A stretch of DNA of 64,000 bases, taken from CALZFJ01 sp964459845 (GTDB taxonomy: Bacteria; Bacteroidota; Bacteroidia; Bacteroidales; Muribaculaceae). A model generated the notes under the pieces. The model saw only the letters and a list, made by a program, of their open reading frames with translations, ran no database searches and was not told the origin of the DNA. The position numbers and the translations under genes are program-made. The stretch is taken from the NCBI GenBank assembly GCA_964459845.1, contig CAYWOC010000003.1, positions 79,066-143,065 of the forward strand, written 5' to 3'. Numbering within the stretch: the stretch's first letter is position 1; each line of letters begins with the position of its first letter. Below are positions 54,307 through 63,992 of this stretch, one piece after another.

Positions 54307-56987
54307 TCGTCGGGATTGCTAATGTCGGTCGGGTCAAACAGCTTCTGCTGACCTGTCAATTCCTCAAAAATCTCTTTTTGGCTCAATTCCGGTTCTTGTT
54401 CCACCTTTACCTCCAGCTCATCTTGCCGCATGTCCTCTATTGGCGTTTCCGGCTCTTCCACTATGCGAGGCTCAATCTCGGTGATGGCATCCACGGTAAA
54501 ATTTGTGATGCGCTTGCCCTTGGCCCGGAAACTCTTCACACCTATAAATTCCTCGGCATCTATCACAAGATTATCCCTAAAACTGTCGGCTCCGCCAAAT
54601 TTCACTTCAAATCGCGGATATGGCTTGTCGCTCAGTATCTTCAGCATGGAGTCGGGATTGCCGCCAATGAAGCTCTGCCGCTTGTTTGACGGCTCAAATT
54701 CAAAGCGTTTTATATAGTCATATTTCTGATCGGCATCATAAAGCACCGCAGTCCACACAAGACCCTCACGGAACTTCTCTATGCGCAGTATATTGTCCTC
54801 ATAATGGTTCTCCGGATCGAACGAAGTGGTGTAGTAATCGCCATTTTTCAGAATCACAAGCACTTGGTCGGTGCCGTTAAATTCGCCAAGCGAGAATCCT
54901 CTGCCGTCATAATTCAAGCGCAGCACATCGGGGTCAAACCACACCTCTCGCCCGCCGAGTGTGGATGTTCCAGCCTCTTTAAGCGATATGCGGTGTATTT
55001 CATTCTTTGTGACAAGATTTCCGCGCGATTGCTTTCCCTTTATAGCCAACTTGGCAAGGTCAATGTCGAATTGCAGCACTTTCAGGCGGAACTTGGGCTT
55101 CAACGTTATCTTCAGCACCTCAGCCTCACCATTAGGATTGGCGGTAAACCATAGAATCTTCGACCCCGGCTTGCCTTGGGTGATGTCATATTCCTTGTCG
55201 CGGGTTATACCTGTCACAGCAAAACGCTTCATATACACTATTCCGCCCTTTCCGTCTTGATACAGCACATTATATATAGTGCGTGAATCGTTGCGCTTGA
55301 ACACATTTAGATACTGTATGTTCTTGCCAACATATATCTTGTCGGCGACCTTTGTCACCTTATATTTTCCATCTTTATAGAAGATGATTATATCATCAAT
55401 GTCAGAACAGTTGCACACAAACTCGTCCTTCTTCAGTCCCGTGCCTATAAATCCCTCTTCGCGGTTGATATAAAGCTTCTCGTTTGCCTCAGCGACCTTG
55501 GCTGCGACAATCGTATCAAAGTTGCGAATGATGGTACGACGAGGATAGCGCGCGCCATATTTGGCTTTCAGTCCCTCATACCACTCGATGGTATAATCCA
55601 CCAGATGCTCCAGCTTATAGTCTATCTGTGCAATGCGGTCGTGCAGCGTGGCGATATAATTGTCGGCAATGTCGCTGTTGAACTTGATTATGCGCTTCAT
55701 CTTTATCTCCATAAGGCGGAGAATATCGTCGCGAGTGATTTCTCGGTAAAAAGACGGCTTGAACGGAGCAAGCCTACTGTCGATGTAAGCCACAGCCTCA
55801 TCTGTGTCGCGGCTCTGCTCATATTCCGTGTCCTTATATATGCGTTCCTCTATGAATATCTTCTCAAGCGAAGCGAAGAGCAGCGACTCCATATCCTCAC
55901 CCCGCTTTATCTCAAGCTCTTGGCGCAACATAGCCTTCGTATGATCGACACTGTTGCGCAGCACCTCGCTCACCGTCAAAAAGTGCGGCTTGTGATCCTT
56001 GATGACGCAGCAGTTTGGCGAGATGCTCGTCTCGCAATCGGTAAATGCATATAGTGCATCAATCATCTTGTCGCTCGAAGTCCCGGGCAGAAGATGCACA
56101 ATTATCTCAGCCTTGCTCGATGTGTTGTCGTCAATCTTGCGTATCTTTATCTTTCCCTTTTCTTGCGCTTTAAGAATCGATTCTATCAATGTGCCAGTAT
56201 TCTTGCCATAAGGGAGGTCGTTGATGATAAGCGTTTTGTTGTCCTGCTTCTCAATCTTTGCACGCACTCGCACCTGTCCACCACGCTCGCCGTCGTTGTA
56301 TCGGCTCACGTCGATATATCCGCCAGTGGCTTGAAAATCGGGATACAGATGAAATTCCTCTCCGCGCAGATATGCCACAGCGGCATCAAGCAACTCATTG
56401 AAGTTGTGCGGAAGTATCTTGCATGATAGCCCCACGGCAATGCCCTCAGCCCCCTGAGCGAGCAGCAACGGGAACTTCACAGGAAGTGTCACAGGCTCCG
56501 GCTTGCGCCCGTCGTATGACAATCCCCAGTCGGTAATCTTGGGGCTATACACCACATCAAGCGCAAACTCCGACAAGCGTGCCTCTATGTAACGTCCGGC
56601 GGCGGCACTGTCGCCAGTAAGCACGTTGCCCCAGTTTCCTTGCGTCTCGATAAGCAGTTCTTTCTGCCCAAGTTGCACAATGGCATCCTTAATCGACGCG
56701 TCGCCATGAGGATGATACTGCATAGTGTTACCCACGATGTTGGCAACTTTGTTGAAGCGTCCGTCATCAAGCTCCTTCATCGAGTGAAGTATGCGCCGCT
56801 GCACAGGTTTCAGTCCGTCTTCGATGTGCGGCACCGCACGCTCCAAGATGACATACGACGCATAGTCGAGAAACCAATTCTGGTACATCCCCGACAACTG
56901 CAACTTCTTATCTTTTGGCACTTGATAGGTAGAGTGGGCAGCCTCACCCGACTCTGGCTCTTCTATAATGTCATTTTCATCTTTCAT
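54303..56987 (-). CDS. DNA topoisomerase (gyrase/topoisomerase IV) subunit A
   Basis: An 894-aa type IIA topoisomerase subunit A. The breakage-reunion domain starts ASYVILERAVPHIEDGLKPV and holds the catalytic Tyr 133 in SAAAGRYIEARLSE and the QRRILHSM arginines; YHPHGDASIKDAIVQLGQ is the QRDR region. The coiled-coil gate and a beta-pinwheel-like C-terminal part with IVYMKRFAVTGITRDKEY follow; the C-terminus is a highly acidic tail. The GyrA box (QRRGGKG) is absent, which favours the ParC-type (topoisomerase IV) paralogue; the parE partner is not in this window. Followed by the coupled DUF3316 gene. Confidence 0.93.
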   Translation of the reverse strand: MKDENDIIEEPESGEAAHSTYQVPKDKKLQLSGMYQNWFLDYASYVILERAVPHIEDGLKPVQRRILHSMKELDDGRFNKVANIVGNTMQYHPHGDASIKDAIVQLGQKELLIETQGNWGNVLTGDSAAAGRYIEARLSEFALDVVYSPKITDWGLSYDGRKPEPVTLPVKFPLLLAQGAEGIAVGLSCKILPHNFNELLDAAVAYLRGEEFHLYPDFQATGGYIDVSRYNDGERGGQVRVRAKIEKQDNKTLIINDLPYGKNTGTLIESILKAQEKGKIKIRKIDDNTSSKAEIIVHLLPGTSSDKMIDALYAFTDCETSISPNCCVIKDHKPHFLTVSEVLRNSVDHTKAMLRQELEIKRGEDMESLLFASLEKIFIEERIYKDTEYEQSRDTDEAVAYIDSRLAPFKPSFYREITRDDILRLMEIKMKRIIKFNSDIADNYIATLHDRIAQIDYKLEHLVDYTIEWYEGLKAKYGARYPRRTIIRNFDTIVAAKVAEANEKLYINREEGFIGTGLKKDEFVCNCSDIDDIIIFYKDGKYKVTKVADKIYVGKNIQYLNVFKRNDSRTIYNVLYQDGKGGIVYMKRFAVTGITRDKEYDITQGKPGSKILWFTANPNGEAEVLKITLKPKFRLKVLQFDIDLAKLAIKGKQSRGNLVTKNEIHRISLKEAGTSTLGGREVWFDPDVLRLNYDGRGFSLGEFNGTDQVLVILKNGDYYTTSFDPENHYEDNILRIEKFREGLVWTAVLYDADQKYDYIKRFEFEPSNKRQSFIGGNPDSMLKILSDKPYPRFEVKFGGADSFRDNLVIDAEEFIGVKSFRAKGKRITNFTVDAITEIEPRIVEEPETPIEDMRQDELEVKVEQEPELSQKEIFEELTGQQKLFDPTDISNPDE

Positions 56988-57229
56988 TATAAAATATGGT
57001 AGTGTATTTAGTCATGCAACTGGCAATCGGGCATTTTTTACCGCTATTTCCATCGCATTAGCGTTATTTAATTATATTATTTCTTAATCCAACAGCAAAA
57101 ATACAAATTAAATCGAAAAAAATCACTTACTTTGCACCTTAAATAAAGAAAATCGATGCCGATTATTGCATTTTCGATGCAAAAACCGGCTCGTCATCTA
57201 TTTGAAATCTGAAAAAATTATTACATAAA

Positions 57230-58777
57230 ATGGCAAAACAAGAAGATACTTTTAAGAAAATTGTTTCACATGCCAAGGAATATGGCTTCGTGTTCCAGTC
57301 GAGCGAGATCTACGACGGTCTTGCCGCAGTTTACGACTACGGTCAAATGGGAGTTGAGATGAAGAACAATATCAAGAGATATTGGTGGGAGGCTATGACA
57401 CTGCTCCACGAGAACATCGTGGGCATCGACTCTGCCATCTTTATGCACCCTACAATCTGGAAGGCATCAGGACACGTCGATGCGTTCAACGACCCGCTAA
57501 TCGACAACCGCGACTCAAAGAAGCGTTACCGCGCCGATGTGCTAATCGAGGATGAAATTGCTAAAATCGACGATAAAATCAACAAAGAGGTGGCTAAGGC
57601 CGCGAAGAAATTCGGCGACAGCTTTGATGCCGAGCTATACCGCACCACCAACCCTCGCGTGCTTGAGCACCAAAAGAAGCGCGACGAGCTTCACGAGCGT
57701 TATTCGAAGGCTATGAACGCCAACGACCTTGCCGAGCTTAAGCAGATTATCCTCGACTATGAAATCGTATGCCCTATCTCTGGCACAAAGAACTGGACCG
57801 ACGTGCGCCAATTCAACCTTATGTTCAAGACTGAGATGGGTAGCACTGCCGATGGCGCTATGACCGTGTATCTGCGTCCAGAGACAGCTCAAGGCATTTT
57901 CGTAAACTACCTTAACGTGCAGAAAACTGGACGCATGCGCATTCCTTTCGGTATCGCACAAATCGGCAAAGCTTTCCGCAACGAGATTGTTGCACGCCAA
58001 TTCATATTCCGTATGCGCGAATTTGAGCAGATGGAGATGCAATTCTTCGTGCGTCCGGGCGAAGAGCTAAAATGGTTCCAGAAATGGAAAGAGACTCGCT
58101 TGAAGTGGCATAAGGCTCTCGGTATGGGCGACCAGAAATATCGCTACCACGACCACGAGAAACTTGCTCACTATGCCAATGCGGCTACCGACATCGAGTT
58201 TGAGATGCCGTTCGGATTCAAGGAAGTGGAAGGTATCCACTCTCGCACCAACTTCGACCTCAGCCAACATGAGAAATTCTCAGGAAAGAAAATACAATAT
58301 TTCGACCCTGAATTAAACGAGTCCTACACACCGTATGTCATCGAGACATCTATTGGTGTAGATCGTATGTTCCTGTCGGTGCTCTGCTCATCCTACGAGG
58401 AAGAGAAGCTCGAAAACGGTGAAACTCGTGTAGTTCTTCACCTGCCTAAGCAGCTTGCTCCAGTGAAAGCCGCTATATTGCCTCTCGTTAAGAAAGATGG
58501 ACTCCCCGACAAGGCTCGCGAAATCATGAATATGCTCAAATTTGACTATGCTTGCCAATACGACGAGAAAGACTCTATCGGCAAGCGTTACCGCCGTCAA
58601 GATGCCATAGGCACTCCGTTCTGCATCACAGTGGACCACCAGACGCTTGAAGACAACACAGTGACAATACGTCACCGCGACACTATGGCTCAAGAACGCG
58701 TGGCTATCAACGAACTTGCCGGAATTATCGACAACGAAGTGAGCCTCAACAAGCTGCTCAAGTCATTGGCTGAATAA
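57230..58777 (+). CDS. glyS: Glycyl-tRNA synthetase (dimeric type)
   Basis: A 515-aa class II synthetase of the alpha2 type (as in archaea, eukaryotes and many Gram-positive bacteria; Bacteroidota also use it). Seen: VFQSSEIYDGLAAVYDYGQMG at the N-terminus, an insertion with the helical DELHERYSKAMNANDL, motif 2 region RPETAQGIFVNYLNVQKTGR and IGKAFRNEIVARQFIFRMREFEQ, motif 3 ETSIGVDRMFLSVL, and a C-terminal anticodon-binding domain (LPKQLAPVKAAILPL onward). Many annotations name this gene glyQS. Its leader is about 90 bases. Confidence 0.97.
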   Translation: MAKQEDTFKKIVSHAKEYGFVFQSSEIYDGLAAVYDYGQMGVEMKNNIKRYWWEAMTLLHENIVGIDSAIFMHPTIWKASGHVDAFNDPLIDNRDSKKRYRADVLIEDEIAKIDDKINKEVAKAAKKFGDSFDAELYRTTNPRVLEHQKKRDELHERYSKAMNANDLAELKQIILDYEIVCPISGTKNWTDVRQFNLMFKTEMGSTADGAMTVYLRPETAQGIFVNYLNVQKTGRMRIPFGIAQIGKAFRNEIVARQFIFRMREFEQMEMQFFVRPGEELKWFQKWKETRLKWHKALGMGDQKYRYHDHEKLAHYANAATDIEFEMPFGFKEVEGIHSRTNFDLSQHEKFSGKKIQYFDPELNESYTPYVIETSIGVDRMFLSVLCSSYEEEKLENGETRVVLHLPKQLAPVKAAILPLVKKDGLPDKAREIMNMLKFDYACQYDEKDSIGKRYRRQDAIGTPFCITVDHQTLEDNTVTIRHRDTMAQERVAINELAGIIDNEVSLNKLLKSLAE

Positions 58778-58810
58778 TACCCTCAATGCGAAAACTTCAA
58801 TGATTTTTAT

Positions 58811-59371
58811 ATGAGAAAATTTCCATTTATAATAATGCTTGTCCTTGCCATAGCTGCATCTTTTGCATCATGCAACTCCAGCAATGAGGACTATTGGACT
58901 GAATATGCCGAGTGGCGCGATGCCAACAATGCATGGATTGAGGCTCAAGCTGCACTTAAAACTGTCGATGGAAAGGATTTTTACACAAAGATAGTGCCGA
59001 CGTGGAACAGCCAGGCTTATGTGCTTATGCACTACTACAATGACACTATGCTCACCAAAGACAATCTCAAGCCTCTGTCGTCTTCTACTTGCGATGTGAA
59101 ATATCACGGCAAGCTATACAACAATGTGGCTTTCGACTCGTCTTACCTTTCCACTGCACCTGCCGACAGCGTGTATCGCTCATATCTGCCAAATATGGTG
59201 GCTGGATGGTCGATTGCGCTGCAAAAAATGCACATAGGCGACTCTTGCCAGATTATCATTCCTTACAGCTACGGATATGGTGACCGAAGCATGGGTACTA
59301 TCAAGCCTTACTCGCACCTCGTGTTCAACATCAAGCTCGTTGACATACCCGGTTACGAGAAAAAGCCCTGA
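58811..59371 (+). CDS. FKBP-type peptidyl-prolyl isomerase lipoprotein
   Basis: A 186-aa lipoprotein (lipobox FASC, Cys 21). After a helical segment comes an FKBP domain: CDVKYHGKLYNNVAFDSSY, MVAGWSIALQKMHIGDSCQI, IPYSYGYGDRSMGTIKPYSH and LVFNIKLVDI, carrying the usual aromatic pocket residues (Tyr, Phe, Trp and the YGY stretch). It should help fold exported proteins at the periplasmic face. It lies 33 bases after glyS and is followed by a terminator, so the two genes may share a transcript. Confidence 0.92.
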   Translation: MRKFPFIIMLVLAIAASFASCNSSNEDYWTEYAEWRDANNAWIEAQAALKTVDGKDFYTKIVPTWNSQAYVLMHYYNDTMLTKDNLKPLSSSTCDVKYHGKLYNNVAFDSSYLSTAPADSVYRSYLPNMVAGWSIALQKMHIGDSCQIIIPYSYGYGDRSMGTIKPYSHLVFNIKLVDIPGYEKKP

Positions 59372-59408
59372 TACGACATTTTTTACGATTAAACACACAG
59401 ATAATCCG

Positions 59409-59444
59409 CAGGGAGATTGGCGCGATGCCAACCTCCCTGTTTTC
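59409..59444 (+). terminator. Terminator after the FKBP gene
   Basis: CAGGGAG-TTGGC and GCCAA-CTCCCTG form a strong stem (59409-59439) with one mismatch, followed by TTTT. Confidence 0.85.
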
Positions 59445-59522
59445 AAATTACATCATCCCACAAAATCAAAGTCATAAACGACTGCAACAAAATCATCAAA
59501 TATGTTGCCAAAGAGAAATATT

Positions 59523-60308
59523 CTATTTCCGAGTAGGCTCTGGTTGATAGACCAATCTTAGACCGATAGACCCATTTTTAATGGTTGCATGATTAATGTC
59601 ATATTCTTCTATGTCGCAGCATTTATTATCAGTCTCATAGTTGCTTCCTACAACAAAGAACAACGGATCAGAGCCACTAATCGTCCATTCTGAAACATTT
59701 CCAATCATATCATATACCCCCAATGTGTTTGGCATCTTCTGCTTGACAGGATGGGTTGCAGTGCCAGAATTATCTTTGAGCCAACCGACTTTGTCCAATG
59801 TGGTACTGTTGTTATCACCAATATCTTTGCTGCCAAGAAGTGCTGCATATAACCACTGAGGATATGATGGGATATGGAAATTAACGCCTGAGACAGACTC
59901 CAGTTTGTGAACAAATTCAAGGCATTCCACTAAATCTATATTTTCAACAGGGCAAAGTATGCTATCTTTGTGACATGAAGGATTATTGCCCATTACCGAC
60001 ACCCATAGTGCCTGAGTCACTTCCGTTTCACCAATATAAAAATCTTTCAATTCGGTAGTTTTCCTAAGACCTTTACAATTAATTCTACCACCCTTAACAA
60101 CAATCATCTTTATCTCAATGCCATTTACGGTAAATGTGGTATCTGCAAGATGCCGCCTGCTATCATCCGGGAAAATCATTGTCTCCTCGAATGTCGGATT
60201 CAACTTATCATACAAATAATTTTTAAGGGCAAATCCTCCAATGACGCATACTGGCAATAGCACAATTGCGGCAATGACCCATACTGTAATTTTGATGTTT
60301 CGTTTCAT
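59523..60308 (-). CDS. Membrane-anchored formylglycine-generating-enzyme-like protein
   Basis: About 261 aa: one N-terminal membrane helix (about 7-28, VWVIAAIVLLPVCVIGGFAL) followed by a truncated FGE-sulfatase (SUMF1/GldK-like) domain: VKGGRINCKG, LKDFYIGETEVTQALWVSVM, FHIPSYPQWLYAALLG, LGVYDMIGNVSEWTISG and SIGLRLVYQ. The domain lacks the final GGSW motif of most family members and the cysteine pair of true FGE enzymes, so an enzymatic role is doubtful. Its fold is shared with PorK at 6 kb. Start at ATG 60308 chosen over 60320. AT-richer than its neighbours; perhaps acquired. Confidence 0.75.
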   Translation of the reverse strand: MKRNIKITVWVIAAIVLLPVCVIGGFALKNYLYDKLNPTFEETMIFPDDSRRHLADTTFTVNGIEIKMIVVKGGRINCKGLRKTTELKDFYIGETEVTQALWVSVMGNNPSCHKDSILCPVENIDLVECLEFVHKLESVSGVNFHIPSYPQWLYAALLGSKDIGDNNSTTLDKVGWLKDNSGTATHPVKQKMPNTLGVYDMIGNVSEWTISGSDPLFFVVGSNYETDNKCCDIEEYDINHATIKNGSIGLRLVYQPEPTRK

Positions 60309-60407
60309 ATTCTGTATCAATTTTTATTTATTCCACACTTTCATTTCTTTCTTCTTTATCGTCTTTCACACAATAGCCTGACAGATAAAGACCTTGCATA
60401 TTTGTTC

Positions 60408-62279
60408 TTATTCTATGTCAATTCTTGAAACCTCATCCACATTGTTGATACTTGCAATGGACTCCATAGCTTTATCCAACTCACTTGCCGAATGAACTGC
60501 AAAATCGACAGAGACCTCTGCTATGCAGTCGATTGTCACAGTATTAAGTCGCAAGATGGATAGACTTTGCTTTTCGGTGATACAAGCAACCACGTCACTC
60601 AACAAATGATTGCGGTCGATGCCACGGATGCAGATGCGTACAGGGAAAAGAAATTCATCCTGTTCCTCAAAATTGACAGCAACGATTGAATCGCCTTGCT
60701 CCGAAGCCATGCGTATTGCTTCAGGACAATTACGCTTGTGCAACGTCACTGCACCTGCTGCATCCTTGAAGCCTATAACTTCATCGCCCGGCAACGGATG
60801 ACAGCAAGAGCATCTGCCGTATGGCATCTTTTCCTTATTGGCAAAATAGCTGCGTAGTGTGCGCTTCGCCTTGTAGGTCAGCACATACTTCAGCCACTTC
60901 TCGTCTGGGTAGATATTCTCATCGGTGCCAATCTCCACACAATCGCCTCGATGTAGCACAGTCATCACCGAGCATAACCTGCCGTTGATGCGGGCATACT
61001 CAGCATGCAGCCCCACCTCACTGTGAATCTCAAAAGCAAAATCCAATGCGGTAGCATCTTTTGGCAGGATTATGCCCTTGCCCTTAGGTGTGAACACCAT
61101 GATGTCGTCATTATAGAACGATGCTGTCACGCCATCCATATAGTCCATCTCATTACTGTGATATGCCACATCTTTGAGCACCGCCTTAAACTTCTCCAAC
61201 CAAGCCTTCACATTCTTCTCATTTCTTTCGGCTGTGCAGCCAAGACGCGAATTGCGCACCATACGCTCCGACGAGATATGAATCTCCTCCCATCTGCCTT
61301 GGTCATTGAGCAGTTTCACATGGAAACTCTGATAGCCATTCTCTTTTGGAGCGTTGATATAATTGGCGACACTGCCAGGACGCTCCTTGAAATAGTCTGA
61401 AAGCACTGCATATATGTACAGGCTCAGTTTCTTCTCTTCATGCAAATCATTTGCGTCATAGATAATACGGATATAGTGCTTACCATCCACATGATGGAAG
61501 TCGCACCCCTTGGAGTGCATCTTGCGCCATATGCTATAGGGCATACGGTAGCGCGGTTCTATCCGCACCTTGATGCCTTTACCTTCCAACACTTCGCTTA
61601 CACTGGAAATGAATCGTTCAATGTTCATCTTCTCAGCCTGCTTAATGTCTTCCAGCATTCTTTCTATCTGCTCATACTCACGAGGACAGCGGTAATGGAA
61701 TGACAGGTTTTCAAGCTCAGTCTTCACATAATACAATCCAAGGCGATTAGCAAGCGGTGCATAGAAATAGTCAGTCTCCCCGGCAATCTTCATCTGCTTG
61801 TCTGGACGCATACTTGCCAATGTGCGCATATTATGCAGACGGTCGGCAAGCTTCACCAAGATTGCACGCACGTCATACTGCACTGATGCCAGTATCTGGC
61901 GGTAGTTATCCACTTGTTTCGACTTGTCATATTTCTCCTTCTTCTGCTTGGTCACCACACCCACAAGGAAAGCTACATCATCCCCGAAACGTTCTCGGAT
62001 ATCCTCGATAGTGTATTGGGTGTCTTCCACCACATCATGCAGGAATGCCGCCATTATCGGATTGACGCCAAGCTCCAGCTCCTCGGCAACTATACGCGCC
62101 ACAGCAATGGGATGGATGATATAAGGCTCACCCGTCTTGCGTTTTTGCTCTTTATGAGCCTCGGCTGCCAGCTCGTAAGCACTGCGAACAAGCTGCAACT
62201 GCTTGCTGTCCATTCGCTGAGCCAGCATCCTGAAAATGCTCTCAACATCCACTCGAAAATCTTGATAATCCTTGTTCAT
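60408..62279 (-). CDS. Rel/SpoT-family (p)ppGpp hydrolase with divergent synthetase domain
   Basis: A 623-aa Rel/SpoT relative, shorter than the usual 720-760 aa. The HD hydrolase domain is intact: YIIHPIAVARIV, HDVVEDT (81-87) and KLADRLHNMRT. The synthetase-like part (about 240-350) is divergent: the usual R-x-K-x-x-YSI-x-x-KM reads RIEPRYRMPYSIWRKM here, and the D-x-x-A-x-R-V segment reads VDGKHYIRIIY; the NGYQSFHV and EEIHI segments remain. TGS (IILPKDATALDFAFEIH), a CCHC-type motif (CSCCHPLPGDEVIGF ... HKRNC) and an ACT domain follow. It is probably mainly a (p)ppGpp hydrolase or regulator. AAAGGAG precedes the ATG. Confidence 0.88.
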   Translation of the reverse strand: MNKDYQDFRVDVESIFRMLAQRMDSKQLQLVRSAYELAAEAHKEQKRKTGEPYIIHPIAVARIVAEELELGVNPIMAAFLHDVVEDTQYTIEDIRERFGDDVAFLVGVVTKQKKEKYDKSKQVDNYRQILASVQYDVRAILVKLADRLHNMRTLASMRPDKQMKIAGETDYFYAPLANRLGLYYVKTELENLSFHYRCPREYEQIERMLEDIKQAEKMNIERFISSVSEVLEGKGIKVRIEPRYRMPYSIWRKMHSKGCDFHHVDGKHYIRIIYDANDLHEEKKLSLYIYAVLSDYFKERPGSVANYINAPKENGYQSFHVKLLNDQGRWEEIHISSERMVRNSRLGCTAERNEKNVKAWLEKFKAVLKDVAYHSNEMDYMDGVTASFYNDDIMVFTPKGKGIILPKDATALDFAFEIHSEVGLHAEYARINGRLCSVMTVLHRGDCVEIGTDENIYPDEKWLKYVLTYKAKRTLRSYFANKEKMPYGRCSCCHPLPGDEVIGFKDAAGAVTLHKRNCPEAIRMASEQGDSIVAVNFEEQDEFLFPVRICIRGIDRNHLLSDVVACITEKQSLSILRLNTVTIDCIAEVSVDFAVHSASELDKAMESIASINNVDEVSRIDIE

Positions 62280-62870
62280 ATTAACTCCTTTCTTTTAAGT
62301 TTCTTCTCACGCTTTTTTCTATCACATCCAATGTATTCGTATTTTATTCCAAACCACTCATCAAGAACACCTTCCACCTTTAGCTTGATTCCCAGTGTTA
62401 CACTCGTCTTAACCTTTTTATATTACAGAATCATTAGTGACTAACGCCTCTGTATATGAACAGATACCCCAAAGCCCTAATTTCTATCACCCGACAAAAT
62501 CTTTTTTCGTCTTAAGCACTCAACTTGCATTGGACTTCCGCATCATATAATACACCCGTCGGCAGATTATAAAATATTTATGTTTAAAGAGTTGCACATA
62601 TTGCTTATTTTCAGTAATTCAGTAGTGACCAAGCTGATAAATTGAAATCACTCTATACACAACTTTTATACAAAGTTCACCAAAATTTTTGAAATCTGCA
62701 AACAGTTTTCACATAATCTTATGAATGAATCACAGCAATTTATCCTACTTGCGTTAAATAAATTCCGCCAACAGATATAATGCCCATACTACAACAGAGA
62801 AAAGGCGGATGCGCAAGATTTATTTTTCTGCACATCCGCCCATTCTCTGCGGTTTTGATTGTCTAAACTT
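62280..62870. other. Intergenic interval upstream of the Rel/SpoT gene
   Basis: AT-rich and without a supported gene. It holds a strong terminator hairpin for the incoming minus-strand gene (62803-62840) and presumably the Rel promoter, which I could not place. No riboswitch-like or tRNA-like structure was recognised. Confidence 0.55.
62796..62840 (-). terminator. Terminator of the right-edge gene
   Basis: GGCGGATGCGCA (62803-62814) and TGCACATCCGCC (62829-62840) form a 12-base stem with one G-T pair; on the minus strand it runs into TTTTCTC. It lies 30 bases after the stop at 62871. Confidence 0.85.
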
Positions 62871-63992
62871 TCAAATTCCGAATTTCTTATTTTTAGGTAT
62901 CCATGATGAAAGTATTTCTTTATCTCCTTTCACTCCAACCCAACCAATATTTTTCAGTTTTGTAACCCTTTGATTACCTTTTCTGCATTCACCGTCTATG
63001 CGATAGACTGTGCTTGGCTGATTCTTCAGTATCACATATTGCCCCATAAGCAGAACAGCCCTATCATTTGCGGCATAATCACACACCCTTATGGGGATTC
63101 CTGCCAACTGCCTGTTTTTATAAAAATAGTAATTGCTGCCCTCACGCAGCATATCCATAAAACCAATCCGCTCCACGATTGGATGCGTGTCAAATTCCTG
63201 CATGGTATAGAGATTCACCCATTTTCTACCGTTTTCACCTATGAAGACAACCTCCGCAATATTGTTTTCCAACAGCCTTACACGCTTCAATCCTTTCAAG
63301 ATGATATGATGATTATTATTGCAGACGGCATACTCATCTTTTTCGAAATGTTCGCACACATATGCATCCTTGCTGTCAAACTCTTTGCCTTTGTTCCTGC
63401 CTACGCTATAATACACGAAAGTCACAATATGCTCTTTGCCCCATTGGTCTTTGCGAATGATTCCGTTTTCCTGCGGTTGATACTTGTCGCCTGTGATATA
63501 TTCAGGTTCGTTGGCATAAACCTCTTTCATCCCATTGTCGGCATAACAATAAATTTCCGTCACGCCATCCGTTTGTCTGTCCCATGGGTATCTGCGACCC
63601 ACATACACCATGCGTTCATTGTTGGCGTTGAGCAGATAATATCGGGCTGTCTCGTTTTCACCCTGACGAATCAGTCTCCAGCCCATGCGCACTTGGTTGA
63701 TGGTGCTGTACAGTCCTTGAGGCTCTTCAATGCGGATATAGCGTCCGCCGCCCATATATCCGCTACGCATCTTCTCCATGTACGGAGTGGTGCGGAATAT
63801 ATGCCGCATTTCTTCCAACCGCTGCAATACATCCGGCTCATCATGGCGAGCTATCACCACCATCTCGGTATGGCGGTCATCGGTTGTCGTCATCTCTTTT
63901 TGCGCTCGGTTGTATGTTGCCGACATCACAAGCATAGTCATGTCCCGCTCTCTATCGGATTCGCCTTTGCCTGACTGCTCGCCCAAGAACAT
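62871..63992 (-). CDS. Unrecognised protein, open at the window edge
   Basis: A frame of at least 373 aa. The ATG at 63992 is not necessarily the start, because the frame stays open to base 64000 (an Asp-Ala pair precedes it), so the true N-terminus may lie outside. The visible part is soluble, beta-rich and full of aromatic and charged residues (for example RYPWDRQTDGVTEIYCYADN, QWGKEHIVTFVYYSVGRNKG, VRLLENNIAEVVFIGENGRK) with no membrane helix and no motif I recognise. It ends in a terminator. The 334-aa plus-strand frame across the same region is a shadow. Confidence 0.7.
   Translation of the reverse strand: MFLGEQSGKGESDRERDMTMLVMSATYNRAQKEMTTTDDRHTEMVVIARHDEPDVLQRLEEMRHIFRTTPYMEKMRSGYMGGGRYIRIEEPQGLYSTINQVRMGWRLIRQGENETARYYLLNANNERMVYVGRRYPWDRQTDGVTEIYCYADNGMKEVYANEPEYITGDKYQPQENGIIRKDQWGKEHIVTFVYYSVGRNKGKEFDSKDAYVCEHFEKDEYAVCNNNHHIILKGLKRVRLLENNIAEVVFIGENGRKWVNLYTMQEFDTHPIVERIGFMDMLREGSNYYFYKNRQLAGIPIRVCDYAANDRAVLLMGQYVILKNQPSTVYRIDGECRKGNQRVTKLKNIGWVGVKGDKEILSSWIPKNKKFGI

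Noticed and set aside
62970..63974. 334-aa plus-strand frame
   Set aside because: Shadow of the minus-strand gene: rich in His, Ile, Phe and Cys, no start context, and the minus frame has a proper terminator.
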